64,000 bases of DNA from Cercospora beticola (Eukaryota > Ascomycota > Dothideomycetes > Mycosphaerellales > Mycosphaerellaceae). Under the pieces are notes generated by a model. The model had not been told where the DNA came from. It searched no databases and was given only the letters and a program-made list of their open reading frames with translations. The translations under genes were made by a program, and so were the position numbers. The DNA is taken from contig NC_088940.1 of NCBI RefSeq assembly GCF_033473495.1, positions 744,001 through 808,000 of the forward strand, in the 5' to 3' direction. Below are positions 10,691-22,042 of the stretch, piece by piece. The stretch's first letter is position 1; the number at the start of each line of letters is the position of its first letter.

Positions 10691-11335
10691 ATGAAATTCT
10701 TCACCCTCTCCACCACTCTCCTTGCCGGCCTCGCCATCGCCTCCCCAGTTGCCGATCCCAAGCCGGAGCCTGAAGCCGATGTAGACGTCTACGTCGAGAA
10801 ACGCATCGCCCCAGCAGTCGTGGGCATGGCAATTCTCACCGGTGTCGTCTCAGGTCTCGTCGGAGCAGCCGCACGCGAAGCGATCAGCACGATCAAAGAC
10901 GTGAGGAATTGGGATGATGTACGCCTTCGTGCTCCATGCTCCAACATATTAGAGGCACATACTGATGATCCTGTTTCCGCTTATCCCAGGCCCGCGAAAA
11001 ATTCACCACCCGTACAGTCGAACTTATGGTCCGTAAAGCTCATGCCAAGGAAGCTGCAGTTTGCGTTAATGTGGGCTATTCTGTCGATGACGAAAGCAAG
11101 ATTCGTGATCGCATCAGCTTGGATTATAAGATGGGTAATTTGCATACTGAGTACGTGTTCTTCAAAGTGGAGTTGTCCTGTGATACCACAGCTAATCTCT
11201 GAATTTAGTTACGACTGCTTCTACCTGAGCGGTCCAAGTACGTTCCATTTGGAAGGTGATGGAGGTTTTATCAATATTGCCGTTCAGAGTGGGCCATGCA
11301 AGTACGACAGAGGCACTCTGACTTGCCCGCCATAG
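10691..11335 (+). CDS. Small secreted cysteine-containing protein (effector candidate)
   Basis: Exons 10691-10918, 10990-11150 and 11209-11335 (introns 71 and 58 nt) encode 171 residues. A signal peptide of about 18 residues (MKFFTLSTTLLAGLAIAS) is followed by an acidic/proline propeptide and a Kex2-type KR at residues 37-38, then a hydrophobic glycine/alanine helix (about 41-62). The mature part holds four cysteines (AVCVN, YDCFY, GPCKY and LTCPP) that could make two disulphides, and a GDGGF core. The exon joins are needed to reach these cysteines; reading straight through gives a different, implausible middle. I do not recognise a named family. Size, secretion and processing fit fungal effectors or secreted antimicrobial-like proteins. 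Confidence 0.75.
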   Translation: MKFFTLSTTLLAGLAIASPVADPKPEPEADVDVYVEKRIAPAVVGMAILTGVVSGLVGAAAREAISTIKDVRNWDDVRLRAPCSNILEAHTDDPVSAYPRPAKNSPPVQSNLWSVKLMPRKLQFALMWAILSMTKARFVIASAWIIRWVICILSTCSSKWSCPVIPQLISEFSYDCFYLSGPSTFHLEGDGGFINIAVQSGPCKYDRGTLTCPP

Positions 11336-12017
11336 ATGGGACTTTTGACGATTCCGAGCATGGAGGGCATTGTATCAGGGAGGAGTCTTCAGGGAGTCTT
11401 GAGGGGCGTGGAAATGAAGGACGCATACAAATGGGCGGGCGAGGCATTGTATCGGTGAGGAGTTTTGAGGAGTTTGCAGAGGCGTAATAACGGGGGAGAC
11501 ATACAAATGGACGGGCTGGGTGGTCGCAGGTCGTTCAATTCTTGACATTGATAAACTTTGTATGGACTGATTATTGTTCACTCCTATCATCCTACCAGTG
11601 CTAATTAGAACCCTTCCATATGGAGTGCGGTGGCATATCCTAGTGCAACACTAGCTGAGGCGATTGATTTCTTGTGCACGAAGATGACGGCCTGTTCAAC
11701 AGTCCTTCACTGAATGGACACTACGGATATCACCCAGCAGATTCCCGTAACGCCGAAGCATCGGTAAGCGGGATACAGAAGACAGATTCGACAATACCGA
11801 AACTCATCATGATTCTCGTCCCTCGTCATGCATTGACGCTCGACTGATAACTAAGCGAAGCAAATAGTAAGCGTCTACTGCTCTCGTTCAAGCTCAAGTC
11901 GCACTGTTTCCACATGGTGCCTCCACATCGTTTCGTAAGTCTCAGCCATTGCCCTTAACAAATGCTGCTTATTGCTCCTCGATCCTTCTTGTTGCTGGGC
12001 ATGCGCGGCGTAAACCC
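11336..12017. other. Convergent intergenic region with a short duplication
   Basis: This lies between the ends of the secreted-protein gene and the FAD oxidase gene. It contains an imperfect direct duplication at 11367-11516 (listed separately) and otherwise no recognisable gene. Confidence 0.5.
11367..11516. repeat. Imperfect tandem duplication of about 75 bp
   Basis: Copy one (about 11367-11440) and copy two (about 11444-11516) both begin GCATTGTATC and end with CATACAAATGG followed by CGGGC, with diverged purine-rich sequence in between. It lies just after the stop of the secreted-protein gene, in its likely 3' untranslated region. Confidence 0.6.
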
Positions 12018-14434
12018 TCACAAGACCTCACAATGCGCCATCTGCCCTCTACTGATCATATCCTTCACGACCTGCGCTTGCTTGTGGAAGTCCTCCAATA
12101 CAGGATTTGAGGGCAGTGGCGTCTCCCATTGGATCTCGTAAGATGCGCCCGTGTTGGGCCGGAGATTTAGAATCTCAATGTGCGATTCGAGATATTCCAA
12201 GGTCCATGGTGCATCTGGCTTTAGTGCGCACCTCTTAAGCAGATGCCTCCTCTGTTTCTCCAGCACCTGCAATTGCCGCTTGAAGAGATGCGGAAGCTCG
12301 AACTTTCCTTGCTCGTTCTTTTCTACCAGAACCAGGTGTGACTCTCGTGGTTCAGCCAGTGCCAGTTCTCGTGAAGTTCTCCTCTCAGCCAGGCCTCGAA
12401 AAAGTTCCCACTCGGCTCGATTGAGAGGCTGTGTGATGTTCTGAGCGTGCGTGTTCGAATCGACGAATGGTTCTTGCTCTCGTGATCCTGTCAAAAGTTC
12501 CATTCCATCTTGTCGGTCTAGTAATCGCATTTGCTTTTTGTACTCTTTCATTGCATTATCAAAATCAATTCCCGAGAGCTCTGCCTGCTTGGAAAGTTGT
12601 GTGGGAGTAGGAACTTGCGGAGCGGGAACTTGCGCGTTCAATTGGCCCCTGGAAGCTTGCTCACGCTTTGCCCACAGAAGCCGTCTCTTGTTCTGGCAGT
12701 CGAGCAGCACCAACTGGAGCTGGTAATCCCTGAGTGCGTCGTTCCCATCAGCTGACCCTGTCTGACCACAAAATTTCGTGACAGGGGGAGGGATTCGTAC
12801 ATTCGACTTGTCGTTAAATTTTGAACCCACCTGCACCTGTGGCTCTTTCACGGCACTGCCCAGTCTACTGAGACAATGCTGCTCCAGCAGCTCCAATTGA
12901 GCTTGGTACTCTGGATCGAATCTTCCCCGTCCTCGCTGCATCTCTGCCCAGTCCCGCGCTTCTACATCCTCGAGTTGCAAAGCGGCTTTGATTCGCTCCT
13001 CGCTGGCAAGGTACGAATCGGGCAAGCCGGTCTTTTGCATGATAAAACGCAAGCTTTCGATTTCGTTGCGCTTATGGGTGAGTGACTCGCTCACTAGAAG
13101 AGCAAGTGCTTTGCCGCTCAACCAGGTGTTTGGCATACCGTGGCCGGTGAAGCCTGCAGAGATGTACGTGTGGGCTGCATTGGGAATTCTGCCAACCCAA
13201 GGGAGGTCGTCCCGGGAGAAGCCCATGACTCCTGACCACTCGTGAGTAGCTTCCATTTCGTAGGTCTGTGACGCCCCATCTTCACTCTCTGGCAGTTGAA
13301 AGGCTTCGATCAGCCGGCTGCGGAGGTAATGAGCGGTCTTTGGGTCCACGACGCTGTCATCTGTGACGCCGATAGACGGACCGTGCTGTCTGCCGCCGCC
13401 GAACATCAGATGCTCTCCTCGATCGGAAGGACGCTGGATGAGGTAGTCGTCCAGTCCGTCGCCGAGGAAGCCGAAAGATGTCTTGAGTCTGTTCTCTCCG
13501 GCAACAGATGGAAATGGGATGAGACTGCTCATTTGACCTCGACATGGGACAATCAGGTTCGAGAATGCAGGAACGAGATGCGAAGTATAGGCATTGGTAG
13601 CAAGCACGACCTTGGAGGCCCGGATTGTGCCGCGTGCCGTATGCACGTCTACGCCAGTATCGCAGGGGAGAATCTTAGTCACAGGAGTCAGTGTCTGCAG
13701 GTTGAAGAGTCCGTCCAGGTCTGAAGATGTCAGAAGATCCTCCAAGATCCGGCAGACGAACTTGTAAGGCCACATCCGGGCTGCCACGTCAGTCACAACG
13801 GCACCGAGCGCGGTGGGCAGTCGGAGCCCGTCTAGTTCCTTCTTGGAAGTGACCATTCGCATCATGGACGAGAGGTCAGGTGCCGTAGTCTTAATGGTCT
13901 CCAGTGCGCGTTCAGTGGTCTTAAGATGATGCTCCGAGTAGATACCGCGAACACCAGGTTGGACCACGAACTCGCAGTCTATGGACTTTTCCTTGATCAG
14001 CTTATCCAGTGCTTGGAAGTTGGCGAGCTCGAAGCGACCAATTTCCGGCTTGTTGGGGTGTTCGAAGAAGATTGGTTGGCAATGACCGCCATTCTAAGAG
14101 ACCGAATCAGTGGTGGACAACGTCTGAAGACGATGCAGGGGAGGTAGCGCACTCGTCCTGTAGCACCCCAGCATGCCTCTCGTGCCTCGAGCATCACCAC
14201 ATGGGGCTTTTGGCCACCGGTATCGCCATCGTTGAGAAGGTGATGGGCTATGCTGGCTCCGCTGATGCCACTGCCAACGACAACCAAGTCGGCAGTCTCG
14301 GGCAGGTCCCTCGTGGAGCGATGGCCGAGCAGGAGTGACGAGGGTTCGCTGTGCCAGAAGGACTTCGATGACTGTTCGCTTGGCAGATCACATGGCTTGC
14401 GCTGCGTGGGGAGATTTGGGGTCTGTCGGGACAT
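12018..14434 (-). CDS. FAD-dependent amino acid/amine oxidase (DAO fold) with C-terminal coiled repeat domain
   Basis: Exons 14434-14153 and 14093-12018 join across a 59-nt intron into 785 residues. The FAD-binding Rossmann motif VVVGSGISGASIAHHLL is at residues 51-67, and the CWGATGRNGGH segment over the splice site is typical of fungal DAO-family oxidoreductases. SAGFTGHGMPNTWLSG marks the second FAD contact. Catalysis should be oxidation of an amine or amino acid by FAD and oxygen. After about residue 470 there is a roughly 300-residue extension with four copies of a helix motif like YxxQLxLLxxQ, linked by Gln/Pro-rich sequence. This extension is not part of the DAO fold. The gene is divergent from the CCDC47-like gene. 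Confidence 0.85.
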
Positions 14435-14946
14435 TCCGCTGTGCTGCTGTTATCGAGATTGTGTCTGTGGATGTTCGGTGAGGCTGGTAGAAGAAAGAGA
14501 GAGGGTATAGGAAGTGAAGAGATGAAATGGAGTAAAGAGCTACAGTGGTGCCTCGATGCTGTGTCACTGCAGGGATGACGACGGCCGAAGCTGATTACCC
14601 AAACGGGAAGTGTGTGATACGGGAGTAGATTGCTCGCACAGCAAATGCGATACATCTCGCGGATGATGCAAGAGCACATGGGACAACGGCGGACTCCGCT
14701 GCACCGGCGGTGATGGACTCTGGCAGCGGAGCGGCGGCGGTGGGAGGAAGCGGAAAGAGGAGGCGGAGGAGGAGTGGAGACGAGATGAGGTGAAGGATGG
14801 CGGCACGGCAGTCCAATGCGTCGAACGCCGAACGCCGAGACTTGCCGACCTCTCTGCGCAAGTCCACGACTCAAGCAGCATTATCGAGCCATTGCTTGTC
14901 CGCCTGCGTTTCATATCAATCACCACTCCCCGCCCTCTCCCCCGCC
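14435..14946. promoter_or_regulatory. Divergent promoter region
   Basis: 512 bp between the start codons of the FAD oxidase (left, minus) and the CCDC47-like gene (right, plus). A strongly purine-rich tract lies around 14735-14800, which may act as an element of either core promoter. No separate gene is seen. Confidence 0.45.
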
Positions 14947-16387
14947 ATGGCCGGCCTCCTCAACAACCTGCAAGGCGTGCTGGGAGGTGCCAAGTCCTCC
15001 GTGGCCAGCGTCGTCTCGTCGGTTGATGCCGATGGTATGTGCCTCACAGCTCACAGCGCATACGTATATCACTTCCCACTAAGCATGCCCGCCTCCAGAC
15101 TTCGCCGACTTCGCGACAGCAGCGTCACCCGTAGCGCCAAGTCATGCTGCTTCCTCCGCCTTCGACGCGACCGCCGCTTCACCGACGCCCAAAGGCACCT
15201 TCTCGAACTTCGGCCAAGGTCTTCAAGGACGACCATACACGAAATGGTACCGCGTGTGGGAGCGCGTGACGATTGCCGACTTCTACCAGGAGCTTGTCAT
15301 CCTTCCCATCATTGTAGTCGTCATTCTCGTTAACGTCTGGGGAGCACGCGCGAACAAGAAGCGAGCGGCGCAATGGGCCGAGTCAAATCTTCCACAGCTG
15401 GAATCAGAATACGCGGCAGTGGGCTTCGGTGCCAAAGGCGCGAATGGTCAGCCAACTTCGCTGTGGAGAGAGAAGAGCAAGAATGAATACATCAGCTACG
15501 CCACGGGACGACAGAACGTGGCATTCCTGGACGTCAAGCTCACCCTGTACAAGCGCTACAACCCATTCATCTGGTTCATGGAGCTCGTAGCCTCTTTCTT
15601 TGTGGACAGCATTGAGGCTCCTATGGAGCGTTTGGAAGCTACTGCGTATGCCTTCGATGGCAAGGAGAAGAGCTTGGTTCCTGCTCAGGCGCAAAATCAA
15701 GCTTCGCAGCACAAGGATAGCACGTATGACGGCTTCGTCTGGGCAGTCGTGCACAAGGATAAGATGAGGCAGCTGCGCAATGATCGATTCGATGTCAGCC
15801 TGGCCACCCAGAAAGATCATCCCAAGCTGCCACAGTGGGCGACGGTCATGTCGGAGGGTGCCGAGATTACTGAAGCTCTGCTCACGCCAGAGCTTGTCAA
15901 GGCCGTAACTGCTGTTGGTGATGAGTTCGAGGCTCTGATTGTGTCGGACATGCCTGTCGATGCGCCAAAGAAGTGCGTATTCACCTCATGAAGATAGCCT
16001 GGACACAGCTAACGTACCCGCAGACTCAACGAACTCGTGCCCAAAAAGCGCGTTGAACTCCACACCCGCCTCTCCACCGGCCCAGCAGCCACAGAACTCT
16101 TCACCTACTTCCTCCGCATCCCAGACCAACTCGTGACCGGCGCACACTTCCGCCCAGAAGCGTTGCGCAAAGTCCGCCAAACGCGTGAAGAGGAGGTACG
16201 TAAGATCAAGAAGATTGACGATGAGGAGAAAGCACTCGAGAGAAGAGAGGCAAGCGACAAGCTCAAGAAGGAGGAGCGAGATCGCAAGCTGAGCAGAATG
16301 AGCGCGGATGAGCAAAAGAAGTTTTTGGAGAAGGAAAAGGAGAAGACCCAGCGGAAGCAGACCAAGAAGCAGACTATGAGAGGGTAG
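14947..16387 (+). CDS. CCDC47/DUF1682-family ER membrane protein
   Basis: Exons 14947-15034, 15099-15972 and 16024-16387 give 441 residues. The short Ser/Ala-rich N-terminus leads to one membrane helix (LVILPIIVVVILVNVW, about residues 125-140), then a mixed domain ending in a long, highly charged Lys/Glu coiled coil (last about 70 residues). This order matches the DUF1682/CCDC47 family, which in animals is part of the PAT complex that helps multipass proteins fold at the ER translocon. Introns are 64 and 51 nt, with GTATGT and GTGCGT donors. A GTAGGT follows right at the stop, so a further small C-terminal exon is possible. Confidence 0.85.
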
Positions 16388-17120
16388 GTGTGTTCACACC
16401 TTTTCTCTCGAAGGGGCAGCTGTCATTGGTTGCAGGAAGGCTTTGCATAGCATGGAGTGGAAGATCGGCACAGAACAGGACTTGGAACGTAAGTAGAGCT
16501 GATCTGTCAAAGATACTTACTGTGTAGAAAAGACATTACTTGTTCAAAATTCAAACCATGCGGCGATCAGGATTTTTTAGTTGCTTCCATTTCGAAAAGG
16601 TTCGACGCATTTTCTTGGACAGGCAAGCAGGTCTATGGACCCCTGGAGTTTAATGCTGAAGTTGCATTATTTCTGCGCCAAGACATCTTCAACTCAGCCC
16701 ATTTGTAATAACGACCTACAGTTTCCAGTGGAAGTACTGATCATTACGATTCGGTTCTCTGGTGATTGGTCATCTGGCGCCCTGCTTCTACTTCCGGCTT
16801 GCGACAGCCCACATACTTGACTGTGGGAGTGAATCAATCATTGGTGATGGATCATGAGTCTTGGCGAAATCAGGCCACTTCGAGTACCACTGGATCGTGG
16901 CTCCCAAAGAATCTTGCAAAAAAGTTTCAGAGCTAAGCACGAGCATTTCTTGACCTTTAAATACAGCAAAGTCTTCCACCTCGATTTCATTTCACAAAAT
17001 ATCAGCTTTGCTACATTGTTCGACTTGATTGCCATATCCGGGACCTGGACACTGAAAACAACAAGTCTTTCGGGGCTTTACTTCGTGCACTGTACAGTAC
17101 TTATCTGCAACTGGTTCAAG
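16388..17120. other. Intergenic region
   Basis: Region between the CCDC47-like gene and the 2EXR-like gene. The frame of the right-hand gene stays open upstream of its chosen ATG, to 16854, but that stretch looks non-coding. No other feature is seen. Confidence 0.4.
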
Positions 17121-18470
17121 ATGGGGAAATCCAACAAGATGAAGATGCATAAGCCAGCGAAAATCGAGTCACAGTACTCTGGTATGCGAGGCTCGTGGAC
17201 CGAGAAGGAGTACTCCAGAGGAGTCGACTATGAAGACAGCACCGCTTTGCAGCAGAGATCCGACGATCTCTGCGAACAAAATGCCGACAGGTTCTCCGAA
17301 GCAGCTCGCTGGCCCGAGCTCACGCGAGCGAACCTCAGACCGAAAATCAAGAACAATGTTGCCAGAAAAGTGAGTTTCGCACGGCCAAGAGGCGGGTGTA
17401 GTTACTCATCGAAGCTGAGGACCGCTGTGGAGGAGAATGAGAAAAGGCCACCAGTCGTCAACTTTCCCCTGCCGGCCGAGATTCGCGAGCATATCTACAG
17501 CTACCTACTCAATGCCGACGAGGTCGAGTCTCCCCCAGAGACACACTCTTGCCTCCTGGACAGAAGTCGTTGCCAGGCTGGGACATGCTCACTGCCAACG
17601 TTTCTCTTCCAGAAGCAGATGTTCCGCGTCAACAAAACTATCGGCAGTGAAGCGTTGCACTACTTCAGGAGGGAGAATAAGATTGTGCAGTTCCAGTTCA
17701 AGAATCACGACCTCTTCCGGCACTGCGTGACGTTCGATGTGCCTGTCTTTTACAGCCAGATGCCTCGGAGCCAGAGCCATATGTTCACAATCAATGTCGA
17801 TTGGAACCGTGGTCGACGGGAGTATTACTTGCCCGTAGACGCTCTGAGAAACGGAATCGTCTTCGAGGCGTCCCGTGAGAAGCTGCAGAACAACCGGCCC
17901 TTTCTTGTTCTTGGGAAGCATCTTCCAAAAGTCTTGCCCCTGCTGCGCCACTACTGTGAGCGTGAACTACCACAGGGCTACTTGATAACTTCACACGCGG
18001 GTAGCCCAGTGTCTCTCCGCTTCAACAATGCCGACCATGCCCCTAGGTTGCAACTTCAGCTTTGCACAAAAAACTTTGTACCCGCAGGGAAGGACAAGAG
18101 AGACCATTTGATGAAACTTGTGCATGGTGTCCTGCGCTTCCCAGCAGATGTCGCAACCCGTGGCATTGTGCATGGCGATGGTGGCAAATGGTCACTTTTC
18201 CAACGAAAGTGTACAGAGAAGAGAGATTCCAGTGAGAAGCTTGAGAGCCTTGTCGTAGTGTTGATTCCAATGCAGACTTATGTCTTGTCTCCAAATATGA
18301 ATTATAATCTTCTCCACCTTGTCATACTACCAACTTCTTCAAGCTGCGATAAAACTTGCTTCGGTGTAGGGACCCTTGCTTGTTGTTGCCAATGGATCTG
18401 GCGTCCGTTTCATCGTTGCGGTAGGATATGCCGTGCGGTGGGTTGTCGCGATAGCCATTCATGCCATTAG
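17121..18470 (+). CDS. F-box/2EXR-like fungal protein of unknown function
   Basis: The ATG at 17121 (MGKSNKMKMHK) is preferred over an in-frame ATG at 16854, because the extra 89 residues are hydrophobic and unlike the rest. A basic N-terminus leads to FPLPAEIREHIYSYLL about 120 residues in, the hallmark of the 2EXR/F-box-like modules found in very many fungal proteins, followed by a Cys-rich loop and mixed alpha/beta sequence. Such proteins may recruit partners to a ubiquitin ligase, but no Skp1-binding motif is certain. The last 50 residues are Cys-rich and lie antisense to the methyltransferase tail. The true end may be earlier through an undetected intron. Confidence 0.55.
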   Translation: MGKSNKMKMHKPAKIESQYSGMRGSWTEKEYSRGVDYEDSTALQQRSDDLCEQNADRFSEAARWPELTRANLRPKIKNNVARKVSFARPRGGCSYSSKLRTAVEENEKRPPVVNFPLPAEIREHIYSYLLNADEVESPPETHSCLLDRSRCQAGTCSLPTFLFQKQMFRVNKTIGSEALHYFRRENKIVQFQFKNHDLFRHCVTFDVPVFYSQMPRSQSHMFTINVDWNRGRREYYLPVDALRNGIVFEASREKLQNNRPFLVLGKHLPKVLPLLRHYCERELPQGYLITSHAGSPVSLRFNNADHAPRLQLQLCTKNFVPAGKDKRDHLMKLVHGVLRFPADVATRGIVHGDGGKWSLFQRKCTEKRDSSEKLESLVVVLIPMQTYVLSPNMNYNLLHLVILPTSSSCDKTCFGVGTLACCCQWIWRPFHRCGRICRAVGCRDSHSCH

Positions 18471-19990
18471 CGGTTGGCAGCCCATGATCAATGAAGCTGT
18501 GTGGCGGAGAGTTGTGATGGGGTTGAGGCCCAGGAGATCGGGGACTGCGGTTCTGGGCATCGCTTGACAGAGCGATACCGTTGAGATGCGAGCTGATTGG
18601 CGATCGATCCAGATTCGTAACGCTGTGGGTCAATTGGCTACCATTGGTATAGCTACCGTTCGGATAAGGGCTCAGGGGTGAGCGTTCTGATGGCGTTGTG
18701 ACACCAGGTACCGAGCTATTCACGCTGATGCCTCTAACGGGATTTCTTGGATCTTGCAGGAACTGTGTGTTGCTCACGAAGCTGGCGTGATTGCTGTGGT
18801 TATTTGGCAGACCATTGCGACTGCTCGGCCGTGAGATGGTGCTTGATCCTCGAAGACCATTCGGTATGTCATCAGGGATCTTTGGCATATTCGGCGCTTT
18901 CTGCGCTATCCAGATCCACACTGGAATGACTATGACAGCTCCTCGACGGGCTTCTCGCATTGCCTGGTCGCCCATCTTCTTGGCCTTTTCCGGATTACCT
19001 AGTACTTGCTCAACGTATTCAGCCCAGCATGCAAGGTAACTGACTCGGGAGTTAGCAATGTGATATTAGCCACGGCTCACTAGAGTACAGCGCTCACATG
19101 TCGGTCCAGTGCCTGCCAAGGTTTTCGCTAGGTTCGATGTGGAATTGCTGAGCATTAAAGAAACAATTTTCGTTGAGGAAGCGTGCACCGTGTTGCTTCC
19201 ACTCGCCCCTGAGCGACTTGTCAGCTGGGATGCGCTGCATTTGTGTGGTATGTTGCACCTACTTTCCAGAGCTGCATAACTGGACCAAAGCCTCTTCCAT
19301 TGCGGGAGATGGGGTGCCTTTTGCGTTTGGTATGACATGAAACCCCGTATTGTCGACCTCTTCCCATTGCAAATAGCCTCCGGGCTCTGTGGATAGAAAT
19401 TCAGTACCTTCCTAGCACGGCTTCTGAACACGCTTACTCAAGAGCTTCTTCAGATTCTCAATAATAGGTATGACCTGCTCGTTCTCGCGGAACACGACGG
19501 TGATGAGTCGTGTATGCAGGATGTCGAAGGCTCCTACGAATGGCTTCGGCGGATCCTTGAAGATGTCCCAGGTGTGGAAGCGGATTGTGGAGAACGACGT
19601 CGGGTCTTGGGTAGTGACCGGCACCTGGTCGAGACTGATATCGAAGCCATGAAGATTATAAGGCTCTGGTAGATTTGACGCCACGTCTAAAAGCCAGCAT
19701 CTGACAAAATACCTCAGTGAACGCTCTCAAGAGTCTTGCTGCTAGACGGACCCGTTTCCAGTTGCGACGTCAGCTATGCGAGGTTGTGCTGGCACCGGTA
19801 TGCTCGGGTGTATCAAATAGCCCAATTCCATCTTCCATAAGTGATGCTGACCCAGTAATCTGAGACGCCATAGTCAGTTCGTTGTAACTGTGGGTGGATC
19901 GTTCACTGACCGTGAGCTTGCTTTGTAGTCTCGCATCAACGCATAACTATCGTCTGCGTCCACGGTATCCATCTGGAGAGACATTCCCAT
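18322..19990 (-). CDS. LaeA/UMTA-type SAM-dependent methyltransferase with long disordered tail
   Basis: Six exons, 19990-19911, 19859-19752, 19700-19438, 19386-19263, 19208-19098 and 19039-18322, encode 467 residues; all five introns are 51-58 nt. The order is the usual one: HHLWKMELGYL near residue 30, SAM-binding IADVATGNGCWLLDVA, HGFDIS, then FDILHTRL, KPGGYLQWEE and C-terminal ACWAEYVEQVLG. Family members include LaeA-like regulators and small-molecule methyltransferases, so the substrate cannot be read. From about residue 290 on, roughly 180 residues of Ser/Pro/Asn-rich low-complexity sequence follow the fold, unusual for this family. This tail overlaps the 2EXR-like gene by about 150 bp on the other strand. 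Confidence 0.85.
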
Positions 19991-22042
19991 CTCTGTCTAG
20001 AGGCAGGCAAGATTCACTTGCAACTCTTCGAACGATCACCACAGTAGAGACTGCTTTGCTCAGTAGCCACAAGACCTAAGACCTACAGGGTCTTATGGAT
20101 CGTCGGTCGCCCGAAGCATCGTGATGCACCTCCAACCCCTATCGCATGGCCCGTTGGCGAATCTGGTGAATAATCACTGCTGACACCATTGAATATGTGA
20201 CTCAAGAACGACGTTCAGAAGAGTGGAACCACTCAGGCAGGATCCTGTCTCCAGATGATTCATGTCTTAACAGGAAAATTTGCGTCTTCTCCTACCACCG
20301 TGGAAGTACGATCAACGGGTTCTCAACTCATCGATTGCTGTGCTGCTCAGACTAATTGTTGACAACCTTTCGGGATTGGTTGGACCAGAAGTGCCGGATT
20401 CCGACAGTGTCAGGGCACACTTTCTAATTTACTGGGTCATGCTGCCGAGATGTGCATGGCGATGCTCGTCAAATATGCCTGTTTGGGGCAATGCAGGGAT
20501 CGCCTTGTTGGGAGGGAAGGTCCAATCTGGCGTTTACAGAAATTTCGTTGACTGGTGAAGTGTTCTACGTGTCGGCCATCTCCGAACGTCCGATCTGAGC
20601 CAAAGTCGGGGGTGAACATCGAGACTGGAGGAAACCATAGTCACGACAATACTTGTGTACCCAGGGTGCAAACCATGATGCAGTAGTGGCCAAAGGGGCA
20701 ATAAAAGGCATGAACGTCGTGTATTGGACACGCTGCTCGTACACTAGAGACTCAACCTAGCATGACATGAACGATCACTGTTGACACCGATATCTGCCAA
20801 AACCGTTAAGCTGTTGACTTCCCAGACCGTGTCATACCAGCAGAGGCAACCAGATTCGGCTCAATGACTTTGAAAAGGTAAGTTCTGACCTGACGAAGCC
20901 TAACCTAATACTGGCCGGATCAAGCTCAACGGTGGAGTGACTAGTAACCGAGAGCCCTATCCCTTGGGACATGCTTGCGGTAGATTCAGACTTGCATACT
21001 CAATCCCGACTGCATCTGTCTTCTTGATTGTTCCCACGTCAGTAACCCACCGAATATCTAGGGCACAACCGCATGATACTTCACAGGCATCCCCACATCC
21101 ACGTATGCGATCCAACAGAGAGCCTGGATGTTTCGTGCCTAATCTGAACTGGAGGTAGCAGACGGCAACAGTGCCGAAACCCAGCCACACAACATTCAAG
21201 ATCTTCAATTGAGCTTCAGCTCGATAACGTACCCGCGCTGCTATATTCCTTAAAGAATGACAGTCCGCACATTGAATTAACGACAGCTCGGTAGACCCCC
21301 AGCTTGATGCCCCGGCGGACGTTCAGTCGCGTTCGCAACAAACCCTAAGGGTGAATGCACTGAGGTCATCGTATAGCCGCAGTCCTGGTGACGACTCTGC
21401 CCATTCAGCTCATCCATGAACAAAGGAGATTAATCGTGCGCAGGATCACAATCGACTGGCTTGCTCTGGGGCTGCTTCCGAAGCAGCCGCCAATATATCG
21501 ACAACGACTTCCGAAAAGATGTTGGTCAACAGGCCGAGAAAATCATACTGTACAGTGAAGTAAGTCAGCGAGCTATCTCTCACAGCAGGGAAGAGACGTT
21601 GTGAGCACCCACTCTTGCTTGTTTGGGATATAGAGACATCGATACCCCAGCCAAAAACCCTCCGACCAAGACAGATCTCCTTCACGCCAAGGTTTCTCTG
21701 CAACGCAGCGACTTGACTTTCAATAATACTGGGCAGCCCAGCAGCGATAATATACTCTCAGTCGCTCCGCGGATCGCGTACGCCGAAAGCACGTAAGCGC
21801 GGAGATGAGTGTCAACAAGACTCTTGGAGACAACCAGAGTTTCCCGGGGCAATACCGTAAAGTATGAGCCATCGTGGAAGGCAACTCGAGCGAGCTGAAT
21901 TCGTTGAGTGCACAGCCCTTGGTAAGCAGGATTATTGTTGACGTCAAAGCGCATTTGTGATTAAGTCCAGCTGAACCGATTGCTACCGTTCATGACTGCC
22001 ATCTGAACATTCAACACGAAGAGCCTCACTTACATCTTCAAA
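19991..22042. other. Gene-poor region, 2 kb
   Basis: Only short open frames without domains are seen. The best, on the minus strand between about 21446 and 21954, has two overlapping frames but no family features, so no gene is called. The region holds the promoters of the methyltransferase and the hydrolase. Confidence 0.45.

Noticed and set aside
21446..21954. Two overlapping minus-strand frames upstream of the hydrolase
   Set aside because: They could be a small gene, but no splice pair joins them convincingly and no motif is seen.
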